A stretch of DNA of 64,000 bases, taken from assembly GCA_030765045.1 (NCBI GenBank), contig CM060969.1:58409716-58473715 (forward strand), given 5' to 3'. The notes beneath the pieces are model-generated. The model was not told the DNA's origin. It searched no databases and was given only the letters and a program-made list of their open reading frames with translations. The stretch comes from Tenodera sinensis (lineage: Eukaryota; Arthropoda; Insecta; Mantodea; Mantidae). Shown piece by piece: positions 23,911-34,077 of this stretch. Made by a program: the position numbers and the translations under genes. Within the stretch, counting starts at the first letter, position 1. Each line of letters begins with the position of its first letter.

Positions 23911-25083
23911 CCCAGAAATTGAAGCAAAATACTAATTAAACTATCAACATTTCCATGCTGCTTTGCTAAATTTGCACATAAAATAGCAATTATCAACAAT
24001 TGGCTGAGCTGTTATACACGTATTAATTTGTAAAAATGGAGAAAGGTTTGAGATATGATGTTATAAAGTTAGGTTAGGGTTGTATTGTTATTGAAGGCAG
24101 GTGTAGATGCTTTCTCTGATAACACAGGCTAAACTTTGATAACACACAAGACTCTGTCATCCTGTTCATATAGGTACACATTAACCTAGGTGTCGCTTAC
24201 ACAATACCATCATGTGTGAGTAGAGAGATGGGACACAATTTGACAATAGCTTTCCCTTTTTAGGAAGGTGAGAAAAATGTAAATCACCTAGCTACTGTCT
24301 GTCTCCTAAATTTATTAACTTGATAAATATTAACAATCATTGCATTTAACTGTTACCAGAATGGTTTAACAAAAATCCATACGGTCACCGAGAACAGTTT
24401 TTGGGCGTAGATTTGTCCTTTCAATGTCTGTTTCATTTATATATTAATTATTGGCTGTCATAATTAGTTTTACTTCAATACACACTACGTCGGCCCATAT
24501 TGTTCAATTCTACACCTAGAACAAAAGTAGAATTTACATAGCTTTCAGCACCGGTATCACCATGTTACAAAATAGGTTATGGATTCTTGAGTAACTTCAC
24601 TGAAGAATTAACCATTTCTTATATCACTTAAAATTACACACTACAAATAAAAATAGTAATTTTAATTTAATAGTTCAACTATAACAAGTAAAACTTACGA
24701 ATACCAGGCGAAAAACTGTTCAATTACTCAAAAGAAACCGTTAAAAAGCACAGCGAAAAACATCTGTTATAATTCTCAACAAGAAAACAACTGAAAAATG
24801 AATTTTCATTAATTTAGAATACTTACAAATAAACACAATCACTGAAACAGCATATACCGCCACTAATTCACTTTCAATGAAATAAAACTAACACGTGTTC
24901 CCCCATAACATTCCACACTGTTAGCCATGTTTGTTAAAACTCCAGATTCACAGCGATCAGCTGATCGACCTGCTTCAAGGCCTGATATAACGTTGACCTT
25001 GCGTAATCTCTTTCAGTATCCAGGCCTGTATAGATAGAGATGACCTTGCCCGAGCCCTTGCAGACAGACCTCTGCTACGTATT
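23911..25083. other. Non-coding; LINE tail fragment at 24361-24425
   Basis: AT-rich DNA. The piece at 24361-24425 (AAAAATCCATACGGTCACCG, then ATTTGTCCTTT) resembles the LINE 3' regions at 23.8 and 53.6 kb. Otherwise nothing recognised. Confidence 0.4.
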
Positions 25084-26021
25084 CCTATTTACTTGAGAAT
25101 AAGACCCCCTCGATTATAAGACCCACCAAGTTTTGCGGACGAAGTTCAGAGAAAAAAATATGTAAGCAATACACGTTAATTTGAGACACTGTAATTTCTA
25201 GATAAACAGTTCTACAAAATTTGCTTATTGCTGCACATGTAGATGGTTGACCAAGGACAACTTCTACCTTTCACTTGTTTGGGGAGAAAGGAGCCGGTAA
25301 TTAGAGATCAATCTTCACAATCGTTCTATAGTGGACAGAGTTTATCGGCAGTTCCCAAGATTTCAACGTGGCTGACATTACACTAGACAACAGACGAAAG
25401 TATCCCAAAAAGCAGTCCTGCCAACGTACATAATAAAGGCATTTCTAACCTCAGTATCACGCTTTCAAACGATAATATGCTTGAACATCGTTATCAATAA
25501 AGAACGTACTCGCCTTCGGCACATCTTGTTCTGCAATAACACTTGAATTCAAGACAAAATCACGCAAACACGAGCAGTACGCCCACAAATTAATTAATAC
25601 GGCGCCTAAAAAGAATCTTGTTTTAAAATCTATCGGTTGGCCTCTCTGCAACGCGTTCATAAATAAGGCCTTCTGTGGCAACATAACAGACGCAATAACA
25701 CCAGCTATGGCCGTAGCTTTACCGTGGTTGTACCTTACGAACATTTGGCGGCACTGATGCAACCTAACGGATGGAATATCACCAAATATAACCAGACTGC
25801 ACCATAATGGGGGGGGGGGGGGGATATCAAGGTTGTTTTTTCGGGTATCTCTACAAGCTGTGTCTATTATACCTACTTTCTTCTTACAAGTAAACGATCT
25901 TCGGTTATAAAATTAGCAAATTTATTCAAAGTGAGTTTCTCTTGTATTTGTCCGTGTTAGCGGCAACATGAATTTACGAAAAAGTTCCACTATAGGTTTT
26001 AAGCTACATGTTTTGGAATTC

Positions 26022-26025
26022 GCTG
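26022..26025. other. Target-site duplication GCTG (left)
   Basis: GCTG directly precedes the left LTR and recurs directly after the right LTR at 34074-34077. Four-base duplications are usual for Ty3/gypsy integrases. Confidence 0.85.
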
Positions 26026-26698
26026 TGTTGTATCCTTCTCGCACCTAGCACCCTCCCGTAGGTGAGGTGAGATAGGATTGTCTGGTTGAGTGCCGAGCGG
26101 GAGCAAGTAGGTGAGGTTTCCTGGATATTCCACTTGAAATCACACAACAATTGGTGTTAAAGGATTTATTTACAAACAGTACGGAACAAGCTTAAAGGAA
26201 TATGGGTAGTGGTTACACCATCCGATGTGGACTCGTTGACAATGGCGGGTCAAAAGACATCCCTTCCATGGTGACTAAGGCTTATATATCGTTCCACAAT
26301 ATTCTCAGGGTAAGACACTATCCCTAATAACCATAAACTGTTATGTGACAGGCGTCTGGGAATGCTACACCCTTCCTCGGGTCCCCTTGGGGTTGAAGGT
26401 CAACTTACAGACAGTCACATATAGCAGTATTTCCAACTTCTGTAGAATACGTCTGCTTAAAACTATTTCTCACATATTATATTTCCATTACCAATATATG
26501 AATTCATACTATTACTCTACTCTTCTATAACAATTATATTTCCATTACCAATATATGAATTCATACTATTATTCTACTCTTCTATAACAATTATATTTCC
26601 ATTACCAATATATGAATTCAGACTATTATTCTACTCTGCCATAACAATTATGTTTCCATTACCAATATTTGAATTCATACTATTACCCTACTATAACA
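26026..26698 (-). repeat. 3' LTR of the gypsy element
   Basis: 673 bp, same length as the other LTR. On the minus strand it starts TGTTATAG with four tandem 57 bp units (see separate entry), followed by a TATA-like GATATATAAG about 400 bases in and an AATAAA at 26165-26170. In this position the AATAAA would serve transcript 3' end formation. Confidence 0.95.
26481..26698 (-). repeat. Four 57 bp tandem repeats in U3 of the 3' LTR
   Basis: Start points of the TATTTCC block at about 26481, 26538, 26595 and 26652 give an exact 57 bp period. On the coding strand each unit begins TGTTAT(A/G)G, the same as the LTR terminus. The outermost unit is the most diverged. They are likely enhancer-type repeats. 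Confidence 0.9.
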
Positions 26699-26709
26699 CC
26701 TCCCGCCGT
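26699..26709 (-). other. Polypurine tract
   Basis: On the coding strand GGCGGGAGG directly precedes the 3' LTR. It is the expected primer site for plus-strand synthesis. It is short and contains one C. Confidence 0.65.
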
Positions 26710-26747
26710 AATTAGGTCAAAATTTACACCTAAATTTTAACTACTCT

Positions 26748-27998
26748 TTAATACGTACACTTATGTCTTATGCGTTCGGAGTGCCTTGTGGAAGTGGTAG
26801 GTTTATCTTTAGAGTCATGGAGAGGTATCTCCTCTGGGACAGGACTCAGACTTTCGTTGCTTGAATCTATGTTAATATGCACTATATTACCTGAGCCACC
26901 TGACTCAATAGCTGGGACTTTAAATCTCCGAACACATCTATTCTTGTAACAGCTAAACACTTTATAACCAAAATATAGTGCCAAAATGCTAATAAGAATA
27001 TAAACAATTACGGAATATCGGGCGTGTGTTACAGTGAATGAATTTTGCCACTCTTGCCTCTGAATCATCTCTTCCACTTGAGAGAGTTTATAGCTAGAAA
27101 CCTTTAACTCGTCAAAATGTGTTATCACTTGTTTGAAAATTGTGTTCAGCTTTAACTCATTTCTTTTTAACTTTCCTACTAATTCTTCACAGCAATCAAC
27201 ATCTATGTTAATTGAGGACAACACATCAAGATTACTAAAATTACCCTGGGACATTACAACTACTGCCTGAATTACAAAGGATTTACCATACCCCTTACAA
27301 CCTGAACTAAGCTTAAGTTTGCCATACCCTTCTAAAATAACATCTCTTGGTTGTTCCTCAGGACATGAAATAGTAACACTTTCTACAGATGGTACAAAAT
27401 ACAACCACTCATTATTTGCTAAAGGTGTCCATAGTGATTCGCGTAATTCAATAAGCCTCTTTTCACATGTAGAAGGTAATCTACGAAGTTTTTGTAGCAT
27501 TTTCACAACACAATCATCATGATAGTGGGCTAACTTAAGTGGAAGGGTTTGTTTACATACATATTTTGAATCTCCCAATGTTTTACATTTTTGCAACAAA
27601 GACAAAGGACTCATAAAATAATATTGTCTGCTCTTATCAATAAACAGAAGATCTTCATGAACGTCCACAAACACATAATTCCCTTGTTCAATGAGAACAG
27701 GCACTGGTATAAGTCGATACACATTATAAACACCTTGTGACACTAAAGGTAAAAATAGTACAAATGTGAGTTTTTCATCCTTTACAAATACAGCTACATC
27801 ACACATAGCAATTAACAAATGAAGCGAATCCTTGCTTACTGCAAATGGCAGGGAGGTACCTAAGGGCAAATTTGCAACACCTTTCTCTAAAACATGCAGT
27901 AATTCCGAAGGAGCTACTACCTGTGGATGAATAAGTCCCTTTTGAGCATTTAATATACCATCTATTAGTATATCACAATTGCGAAATAAGGTTTCCAT
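26748..27998 (-). pseudogene. env: env, C-terminal part (downstream of a frameshift)
   Basis: Frame of 416 codons from the first Met, but the open frame continues a few codons further upstream to within about 10 bases of the stop of the N-terminal part (28024). The translation has a Cys-rich ectodomain (pairs of Cys near residues 137, 147, 163, 178 and 212-233), a heptad-like segment at about 290-312, one transmembrane segment at about 328-349 (IVYILISILALYFGYKVF) and a cytoplasmic tail of about 65 residues. This layout fits the insect retroviral envelope related to baculovirus F proteins, which would sit on membranes and mediate fusion. The two env parts lie in different frames, so no intact envelope protein is expected from this copy. 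Confidence 0.75.
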
Positions 27999-28023
27999 GG
28001 CATTATTTAAACTAAGTAAGTGA

Positions 28024-28668
28024 TTACACCGTCATTTTCATTTGTAGATCATCAAGCATCTTAACTCCTTGCTGCTGGCTTTTATTTAGGAAGTCTTGAA
28101 TTCTAACTAAATTCTCTTCCAATACCTTCTCATTGAAAGCCAAATTAATAAGTGAATCATTGAACAAACCTAGAGAAACCTTTACTACAGAGACTTGTTC
28201 CTTCAACAAATTTGTAATGCCTTTTTCATTTTCCTCCACATGCTGTATTTGCTGATTATAATATTCCGCGTCATCATTCTCTAATGTACCAAACAATATT
28301 TTCAAAAGCTGCCCTCCTACATCGATTACACCTATCCTTGTACGCGTCTCCTGACGACCTGTAATTTCCCTTAATAACCCTTCGGTTCTCCTTAACTTGC
28401 CCAATTTATCCTGTATTTTATTCTTAAAGTTTGTACACCCTGACCACTTCTGCAAGGAAACGTGCTCGCATGCACTCAAAGTATGCTTTATATAACTTTC
28501 TGTAGTATCTACCTGGTACTCTAAATTACCTAAATCTACATACACAATTATCTTCCATACACTATTGTACAGCTGGGCGGTACCCTTACTCTCATAGTAT
28601 AGACCAGGCGGAGTTTCGAACTTCACCACTTCTGGATGGGCTTCTCCCAATCCTAGGCACCAGGTCAT
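28024..28668 (-). pseudogene. env: env, N-terminal part
   Basis: A 214-codon frame on the minus strand starting at an ATG directly after a splice-acceptor-like TTTATTTTTAG. The beginning resembles insect gypsy-type F envelopes: a PPGLYYESKG segment, then WKIIVYVDL, then a Cys pair (about 67 and 77), and a basic stretch at about residues 105-111 followed by a hydrophobic Gly-rich segment, where a furin site and fusion peptide would be expected. No clean R-x-x-R is present, so cleavage is doubtful. The first ten residues are only weakly hydrophobic, so a complete signal peptide is not evident. The frame ends at a stop at 28024-28026, where a one-base length change separates it from the rest of env. 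Confidence 0.75.
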
Positions 28669-28680
28669 CTAAAAATAAAT
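28669..28680 (-). promoter_or_regulatory. Candidate splice acceptor for env RNA
   Basis: On the minus strand a T-rich stretch ends in TAG at 28671-28669, immediately before the env ATG at 28668. It pairs naturally with the donor at 32812 to remove gag-pol, as known for insect gypsy retroviruses. Confidence 0.6.
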
Positions 28681-28713
28681 AGGTCTCGCTAATTATTCAA
28701 GGCTAACCTTACC

Positions 28714-31700
28714 TTAATAAAAAGGTTTAATCTGGTTCACATGTACCTTTTGCAACCTTTTCCTTCTCTTCAGCGTTACATTTACTCCGTTAACTGACAC
28801 TATTAGATATGGGCCTATCCATTGGCTAGAAATTTTACCTGATCTGCCTCTACGGACCGTCTCTTCTTTTAGTAACACCTTTTGCCCTACCTCGTATTTA
28901 ATTTCCTCACTGTGATGATCATAGTATTCCTTGCTCTTATATTTTCTTGTAACTAGATTATCTCTAGCCACCTCGTGAGCACTTTGTAGCCTACTTTTCA
29001 ATTCGCTCACATAGTCATCATAGGAATAATTAATCTCTGGTTCCTTTTTCAGTGTTAGGGGTGTCCTACACTCATACCCAAACAAAAGCTCAAAAGGTGT
29101 ATAACCAGTGGATGAATGCACAGTAGTATTGTATACAAACACAGCAAACTTCACCCATTCATCCCAGTCTGTTTGATCCTTCCCCACATAATGCCGCAAA
29201 TATTCAGCCAGAACACGGTGACTTCTCTCCAATCCACCGTTTGCCTGTGGGTGAAAAGCTGTAGTCTGCAACTTGGTTATTCTCATTAGCTTGCAGACAT
29301 TCTTGAACAAATCACTTAAGAATTCCGAACCCTGATCTGTTAACACCTTTAATGGGATTCCGTAACGTAAAATAATGTTTTCCACGAACTCCTTAGGAAC
29401 CGTCACCGCATCGTGTTTTTCTAGAGGCACGGCTACCATATATTTGGTAAGTTCATCTTGGCAGGTCAAGATATATTTGTTCCCCTTATTCGTCACCGTT
29501 AAGGGACCCACTATATCGAGAGATAATTTTTCGAAAGGAGATTTTGCTGTGGTACTGATTTCCATGGGTGCTCGTTTCCTAGGCCGCAAAAGCTTATTCT
29601 TTTGACAACTCTCGCATTTCTTTATATAATACTCTATGTCCTTTTTCATATCTGGCCATTGATAATTCTTCCTGATCGCCCAGTAGGTTTTTGTGACACC
29701 CCTGTGACCACCCGTAGGGCTGTCGTTTGCCTCCTGTAGTATCGCCCTTTTTTGTTCCTCCGTTACCTCCCCTTCTTCTGCAACTCCCATAACTCTAATG
29801 CGAGAAAGTGCATCGGCATTTCCGTTCAACGACCCTTTTTTGTAAACAATCTGGTAATCGTATTCTTCCAATTTGATTCGCCATCTGAGTAGTCTCGAAC
29901 CCGGTTCCTTGACACTCATTATCCATTTAAGTGGCCTATGATCAGTTACAATAGTAAATCTTTTTCCTAGTAGATAAGGCCTAAAGTGCTTACAAGCCCA
30001 TACTAGTGCCATCAATTCCTTCTCAATTGTACTGTAGTGCTTCTCTGCCTTATTTAGAGTTCTACTTGCAAACGCTACTGGCAAATCCCTACCTATCGGG
30101 CCTTGCGATAATAATGCCCCTAATCCATCCTGACTGGCGTCTGTTGTCAAAATAAATTCCCTTGAGAAATCTGGATATTGCAATATAGGTTTTGACAACA
30201 ACTTTTGCTTCAAAGTATCAAAGGCTATCTGTTGATCATCCCCCCAGGTGAACTTCGCGTCATTTTTTAGCAACAAATGCAAAGGTGCGGCTATTTTGCT
30301 AAAGTTAGGAATGAAACGACGATAATAGCCAACTAAACCCAGAAATGCTCTTAATTCAGTCAGTCCTTTAGGTATGGGATAATTTGCTACTGCTTCCACT
30401 TTCTTTGGGTCGGGTTGTACCCCATTCTCCGAAATTACATAACCAAGGTAGCTAACCTCTTTTCTCAAAAATTCACATTTTTCCGGCTGCAGTTTTAGGT
30501 TGTACCTTCTAAACCTCTGAAATACCTCCCTCAATTTTTGATCATGCTCCTTAAGCGATCCTGCATAGATAACTACGTCGTCCAGGAAAACAAAGCACCT
30601 GGATGGCGATAAACCCGCCAGCACCGTGTTCATCATTTTCTGAAATGTGGCTGGGGCGGTCTTTAAGCCAAATGGCATTCTCACGTACTGCCAATGACCA
30701 TGTTTTGTCGAAAACGCTGTTTTCTCCTTATCTTCTGCCTTCATGGGTATCTGATGATATCCCATTGCCAAATCTATGCAAGAGAAATATCTGGAATTCC
30801 CCAACTGATCTAGGATTTCCGTAATATCTGGAAGTGGGTAAGCATTTCCTACTGTCTTTTCATTTATTTTCCTGAAATCGACTACAAGTCGAAATTTCTG
30901 GATGCCACTTGCATCCATTTTCTTTTTTACTACTAGTAAGGGACTATTCCAAGGCGAATTGCTCTCTTCAATTATACCCTCCTGCAATAATTTTTGCACC
31001 TGCTTTTCTACTTCCTGTTTGTGTGCCTCGGGTAGTCTATAAGGCTTTACATGAATCGGTTCTATATTTGGTTCCATTATAATAGCATGTTCTACTGCAC
31101 TAGTGGAACTCAAACTATCCTCCGGCAAATAAAATATATCCTGATATAACCTGCATGTTTCCCTAATCACCCCCCTTTCTTCCTCGTTGAGGTGCTCAAG
31201 CCTCAATTGAGCCATTACCTCTGTTTCTCTATTAGCTGCCTGTGGGGTGTTAGTAATAGTGCACAGCTTTTCGCAATTATTTTCATTAATAACTGCCTCC
31301 AATTTAACCGGAGTCACCCTAAGTTCAACTTCCTCATCATTGGTATTTAGCATGCTAGTTACAGCACTTCCATTACTAACAGTTACAACCGAATCTGCCA
31401 AATAAACACCTGATTGTACTTCGCATTTTTCTATCAACCCCTCCTTCAGCTCAACATTCTCTATAGGGATTTCAACCATGACCTCTGAGCTCCCCGGAAG
31501 CTTAATTGTCCTAACTGACTCCGTAGCGCCCTTGGTTAATAGTTTAAGTCGTTCCCCGACAACACTCAGCTCTAAATCTTTGTAATTTAGCGTAGTTTTC
31601 GTGGCCTCCAAGAAATCTCTTCCAAGAATTCCATCACAGGGAATATCTACTTGATCTTTCACTAACTGAAAATCGTACTTCACAACATTATTCCCTATAT

Positions 31701-32784
31701 GAACCTCGGTATTTAGCGCCCCATACGTTTCTATCAACGATCCGCTTGCGCTTTTTGCAACCATTTTCTTTTCCGGATCAAAAATAAGTTTTCCTACAAC
31801 TGAAGGGGTTTTAAGCAACGACATATCTGACCCTGAATCCACTAACATCACAAATTCACCTTTCTTACTAGCAGGAGGACTAATTCTTACGAACTCATGC
31901 TTTGTTTTAGAAATTACTCCAATATGAGCAACAGATTCTACTGTCCTATCGTCTTCTGAGTTCTTAGTTCTTTCATCCTTTTCATTCTGCTTATTTTTCC
32001 TAGGACTCCTACAATTTCTAGCAAAGTGTCCGACCTTACCACAATTAAAGCAAGTTACTATGCTCGACTTTCCCTTATTTTCAGTGGAAACACTATTAAT
32101 TGCCTTACTGTACTCTTTCTTAACATTTACATAACATTTGCTAGCGATATGGCCAACCCTGCCACATTTATTGCATTTCACCTGTTCTACTCTAGAATAC
32201 CTTTCTCGTTTGGAAATAATGGCACTTTCTTCGTCCAACGAGGTTTTACGTACCTCTTGGAATTCCTGTTCCAGCCCCCGGCTGCGAACAATGGTCTGAA
32301 TTCTATCATCAGCCAAACCTTGTATAAAACAGATATTTCTCAACTTATCTGTAATTGCCAGTATTCCTTCCCTCTCAGTTTCCTTACACTTTTCTAACGC
32401 TGATTCTCTAAACTCTGCTGTTAACCTTTGTATACGGTTAATCCACCCGCTTATTGACTCGGATTTTTCCTGTTTAGCAGCAAAAAGTTGAGTGCTATAA
32501 TAATCAAGAGTTCTCTTCTCAACATAGGAATGCCTTAAATATTCCTTAACCTCCTCCCACGATTCTAATTTTCTATGGATAATTGCCTTCCTGGGTTCCC
32601 CTTTTATTCTAGTAAGCAACAACTTAAAGAATACATTTAATCTCTCAGGACTTATCATTTCACATGCAGTATCCGCATCTACGATAAACTGCGTAACTTC
32701 ATTCTTTTCCCCATTAAAAGAAGATACTAGTTTAAGAGCCTCGTGGGGTAACATATAACAGCTACTTCTACTATCCACTGCCAT
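28714..32784 (-). CDS. gag-pol: Gag-Pol polyprotein, single intact frame
   Basis: 1,356 codons from ATG to stop without a break. Gag: core about 40-190, two CCHC knuckles (C204-C207-H212-C217 and C245-C248-H253-C258). Protease: DSG at 316-318. Reverse transcriptase about 580-800 with D671 and the FLDD box at 733-736. RNase H with D882, E921 and D948. Integrase: Cys pair C1057/C1060, then D1090, D1150 and E1186 (35 residues between the last two), and a C-terminal GPY/F module (WIGPYLI near 1322). It would make the capsid and all enzymes for reverse transcription and integration. Oddities: Gag and Pol share one frame with no shift or stop, and the position where the first zinc-binding His of integrase is expected (about 1020) is Asn. 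No chromodomain. Catalytic residues all look intact. Confidence 0.95.
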   Translation of the reverse strand: MAVDSRSSCYMLPHEALKLVSSFNGEKNEVTQFIVDADTACEMISPERLNVFFKLLLTRIKGEPRKAIIHRKLESWEEVKEYLRHSYVEKRTLDYYSTQLFAAKQEKSESISGWINRIQRLTAEFRESALEKCKETEREGILAITDKLRNICFIQGLADDRIQTIVRSRGLEQEFQEVRKTSLDEESAIISKRERYSRVEQVKCNKCGRVGHIASKCYVNVKKEYSKAINSVSTENKGKSSIVTCFNCGKVGHFARNCRSPRKNKQNEKDERTKNSEDDRTVESVAHIGVISKTKHEFVRISPPASKKGEFVMLVDSGSDMSLLKTPSVVGKLIFDPEKKMVAKSASGSLIETYGALNTEVHIGNNVVKYDFQLVKDQVDIPCDGILGRDFLEATKTTLNYKDLELSVVGERLKLLTKGATESVRTIKLPGSSEVMVEIPIENVELKEGLIEKCEVQSGVYLADSVVTVSNGSAVTSMLNTNDEEVELRVTPVKLEAVINENNCEKLCTITNTPQAANRETEVMAQLRLEHLNEEERGVIRETCRLYQDIFYLPEDSLSSTSAVEHAIIMEPNIEPIHVKPYRLPEAHKQEVEKQVQKLLQEGIIEESNSPWNSPLLVVKKKMDASGIQKFRLVVDFRKINEKTVGNAYPLPDITEILDQLGNSRYFSCIDLAMGYHQIPMKAEDKEKTAFSTKHGHWQYVRMPFGLKTAPATFQKMMNTVLAGLSPSRCFVFLDDVVIYAGSLKEHDQKLREVFQRFRRYNLKLQPEKCEFLRKEVSYLGYVISENGVQPDPKKVEAVANYPIPKGLTELRAFLGLVGYYRRFIPNFSKIAAPLHLLLKNDAKFTWGDDQQIAFDTLKQKLLSKPILQYPDFSREFILTTDASQDGLGALLSQGPIGRDLPVAFASRTLNKAEKHYSTIEKELMALVWACKHFRPYLLGKRFTIVTDHRPLKWIMSVKEPGSRLLRWRIKLEEYDYQIVYKKGSLNGNADALSRIRVMGVAEEGEVTEEQKRAILQEANDSPTGGHRGVTKTYWAIRKNYQWPDMKKDIEYYIKKCESCQKNKLLRPRKRAPMEISTTAKSPFEKLSLDIVGPLTVTNKGNKYILTCQDELTKYMVAVPLEKHDAVTVPKEFVENIILRYGIPLKVLTDQGSEFLSDLFKNVCKLMRITKLQTTAFHPQANGGLERSHRVLAEYLRHYVGKDQTDWDEWVKFAVFVYNTTVHSSTGYTPFELLFGYECRTPLTLKKEPEINYSYDDYVSELKSRLQSAHEVARDNLVTRKYKSKEYYDHHSEEIKYEVGQKVLLKEETVRRGRSGKISSQWIGPYLIVSVNGVNVTLKRRKRLQKVHVNQIKPFY

Positions 32785-33375
32785 TTTACATATAGTAGTA
32801 GCAAGGACTCACCTCTACGCCTTCAGTGGACGAGCTGTATCGTCTGTTGCGGTCCGCAACCTTGTCTGTCCCGTTCACCAGGTCCAGACGCGTCGCCAAC
32901 TATCCTCGATCCCTGGTCCTCCTGCTATTGCGCCGTTTCAGCGCTCGACGTTCCTCGTCTCGTGGTTGGACCTCTCGATCCTCGATCCTCGAACCTCGAA
33001 CTGCTCGCCGTAAGCCGTATCTGTCTCCTCGAACCTTTAACTGCTCGCCGTAGGCCGCTGCTGTCGCCTCGAACCTCGGACCTTCAAACCATGCAGTCTG
33101 CACACGGCCTTCCACCAGTAACAGCAAGGGTAGTGTCACCGCAGTACTGGGTAGGTTGCCGTCTTCCTCACGGATCTGGGACTGCACGCAGTGGGCTGCT
33201 GCTACCACCTCGAGCCTCGAACCTCGAATCTCCGGAATTGTGCAGAAGTTGCACAGAGCTGCTGTCTCTCCTTCCTAGGATTCTCGGGCGTTGAGCGTGT
33301 TGCCTTAGCTGCTGCCTTCTTCTTGGTCCTTGGCGATGGTGATTTTTACTCGTAGCTGGATTTGATCACAGGAAA
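32785..33375 (-). other. Leader between primer-binding site and gag-pol
   Basis: About 600 bp, much richer in GC than the rest of the element. It contains repeated short motifs such as CTCGAACCTCGA and CTGCTCGCCGTA(A/G)GCCG (plus-strand reading) between about 32965 and 33240. Open frames on both strands here follow from the composition. Packaging signals would be expected in this part. Confidence 0.7.
32807..32818 (-). promoter_or_regulatory. Candidate splice donor for env RNA
   Basis: On the minus strand GTAGAG is followed by GTGAGT, a near-perfect donor. The intron would start at 32812, 28 bases before the gag-pol ATG. Joining it to the acceptor at 28669 would place the env ATG at the start of the second exon. 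Confidence 0.6.
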
Positions 33376-33393
33376 CCCAAACACCTGACACCA
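33376..33393 (-). other. Primer-binding site of the gypsy element
   Basis: On the minus strand, seven bases after the 5' LTR, lies TGGTGTCAGGTGTTTGGG. The first ten bases match the complement of the 3' end of insect tRNA-Leu; the rest diverges. Another tRNA sharing the CCTGACACCA end is possible. Confidence 0.65.
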
Positions 33394-33400
33394 GAATTTA

Positions 33401-34073
33401 TGTTGTATCCTTCTCGCACCTAGCACCCTCCCGTAGGTGAGGTGAGATAGGATTGTCTGGTTGAGTGCCGAGCGGGAGCAAGTAGGTGAGGTTTCCTGGA
33501 TATTCCACTCGAAATCACACAACAATTGGTGTTAAAGGATTTATTTACAAACAGTACGGAACAAGCTTAAAGGAATATGGGTAGTGGTTACACCATCCGA
33601 TGTGGACTCGTTGACAATGGCGGGTCAAAAGACATCCCTTCCATGGTGACTAAGGCTTATATATCGTTCCACAATATTCTCTGGGTAAGACACTATCCCT
33701 AATAACCATAAACTGTTATGTGACAGGCGTCTGGGAATGCTACACCCTTCCTCGGGTCCCCTTGGGGTTGAAGGTCAACTTACAGACAGTCACATATAGC
33801 AGTATTTCCAACTTCTGTAGAATACGTCTGCTTAAAACTATTTCTCACATATTATATTTCCATTACCAATATATGAATTCATACTATTACTCTACTCTTC
33901 TATAACAATTATATTTCCATTACCAATATATGAATTCATACTATTATTCTACTCTTCTATAACAATTATATTTCCATTACCAATATATGAATTCAGACTA
34001 TTATTCTACTCTGCCATAACAATTATGTTTCCATTACCAATATTTGAATTCATACTATTACCCTACTATAACA
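33401..34073 (-). repeat. 5' LTR of the gypsy element with promoter
   Basis: 673 bp. On the coding strand it starts with the four 57 bp repeats (34073 down to about 33856), has a TATA-like GATATATAAG at about 33654-33666 and an AATAAA at 33540-33545. By analogy with other LTRs, transcription would start some 25-30 bases after the TATA box and read leftwards. Confidence 0.95.
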
Positions 34074-34077
34074 GCTG
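34074..34077. other. Target-site duplication GCTG (right)
   Basis: Matches 26022-26025. See the left copy. Confidence 0.85.

Larger units (their letters stand above)
26026..34073 (-). mobile_element. Full-length env-bearing Ty3/gypsy LTR retrotransposon (endogenous retrovirus-like)
   Basis: An 8,048 bp element read on the minus strand. Order: 5' LTR (33401-34073), primer-binding site, leader, single-frame gag-pol, env in two frames, polypurine tract, 3' LTR (26026-26698). The LTRs start TGTTATAG and end CAACA on the coding strand and differ at two positions that I could find (26135/33510 region and 26306/33681 region), about 0.3%, so the insertion is recent. It interrupts an older TIR element and has a 4 bp target duplication. 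The Pol order PR-RT-RNaseH-IN with no chromodomain plus an F-type env is typical of insect gypsy retroviruses, but the TG..CA ends and fused Gag-Pol differ from Drosophila gypsy itself. Confidence 0.95.

Noticed and set aside
25457..25762. 101-codon frame as the transposase of the split TIR element
   Set aside because: It shows no helix-turn-helix or DDE-type motifs, and the related copy at 13.5 kb has no matching frame.
26345..26530. 61-codon frame present identically at 33720-33905
   Set aside because: It is inside both LTRs and identical because the LTRs are; it partly translates the 57 bp repeats.
26481..26698. Regular 57 bp repeats, considered as a CRISPR-like array
   Set aside because: Units are contiguous without spacers and lie inside an LTR of a eukaryotic retroelement.
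32900..33294. Overlapping open frames on both strands in the gypsy leader
   Set aside because: They follow from the GC-rich, repeated leader sequence and show no protein features.
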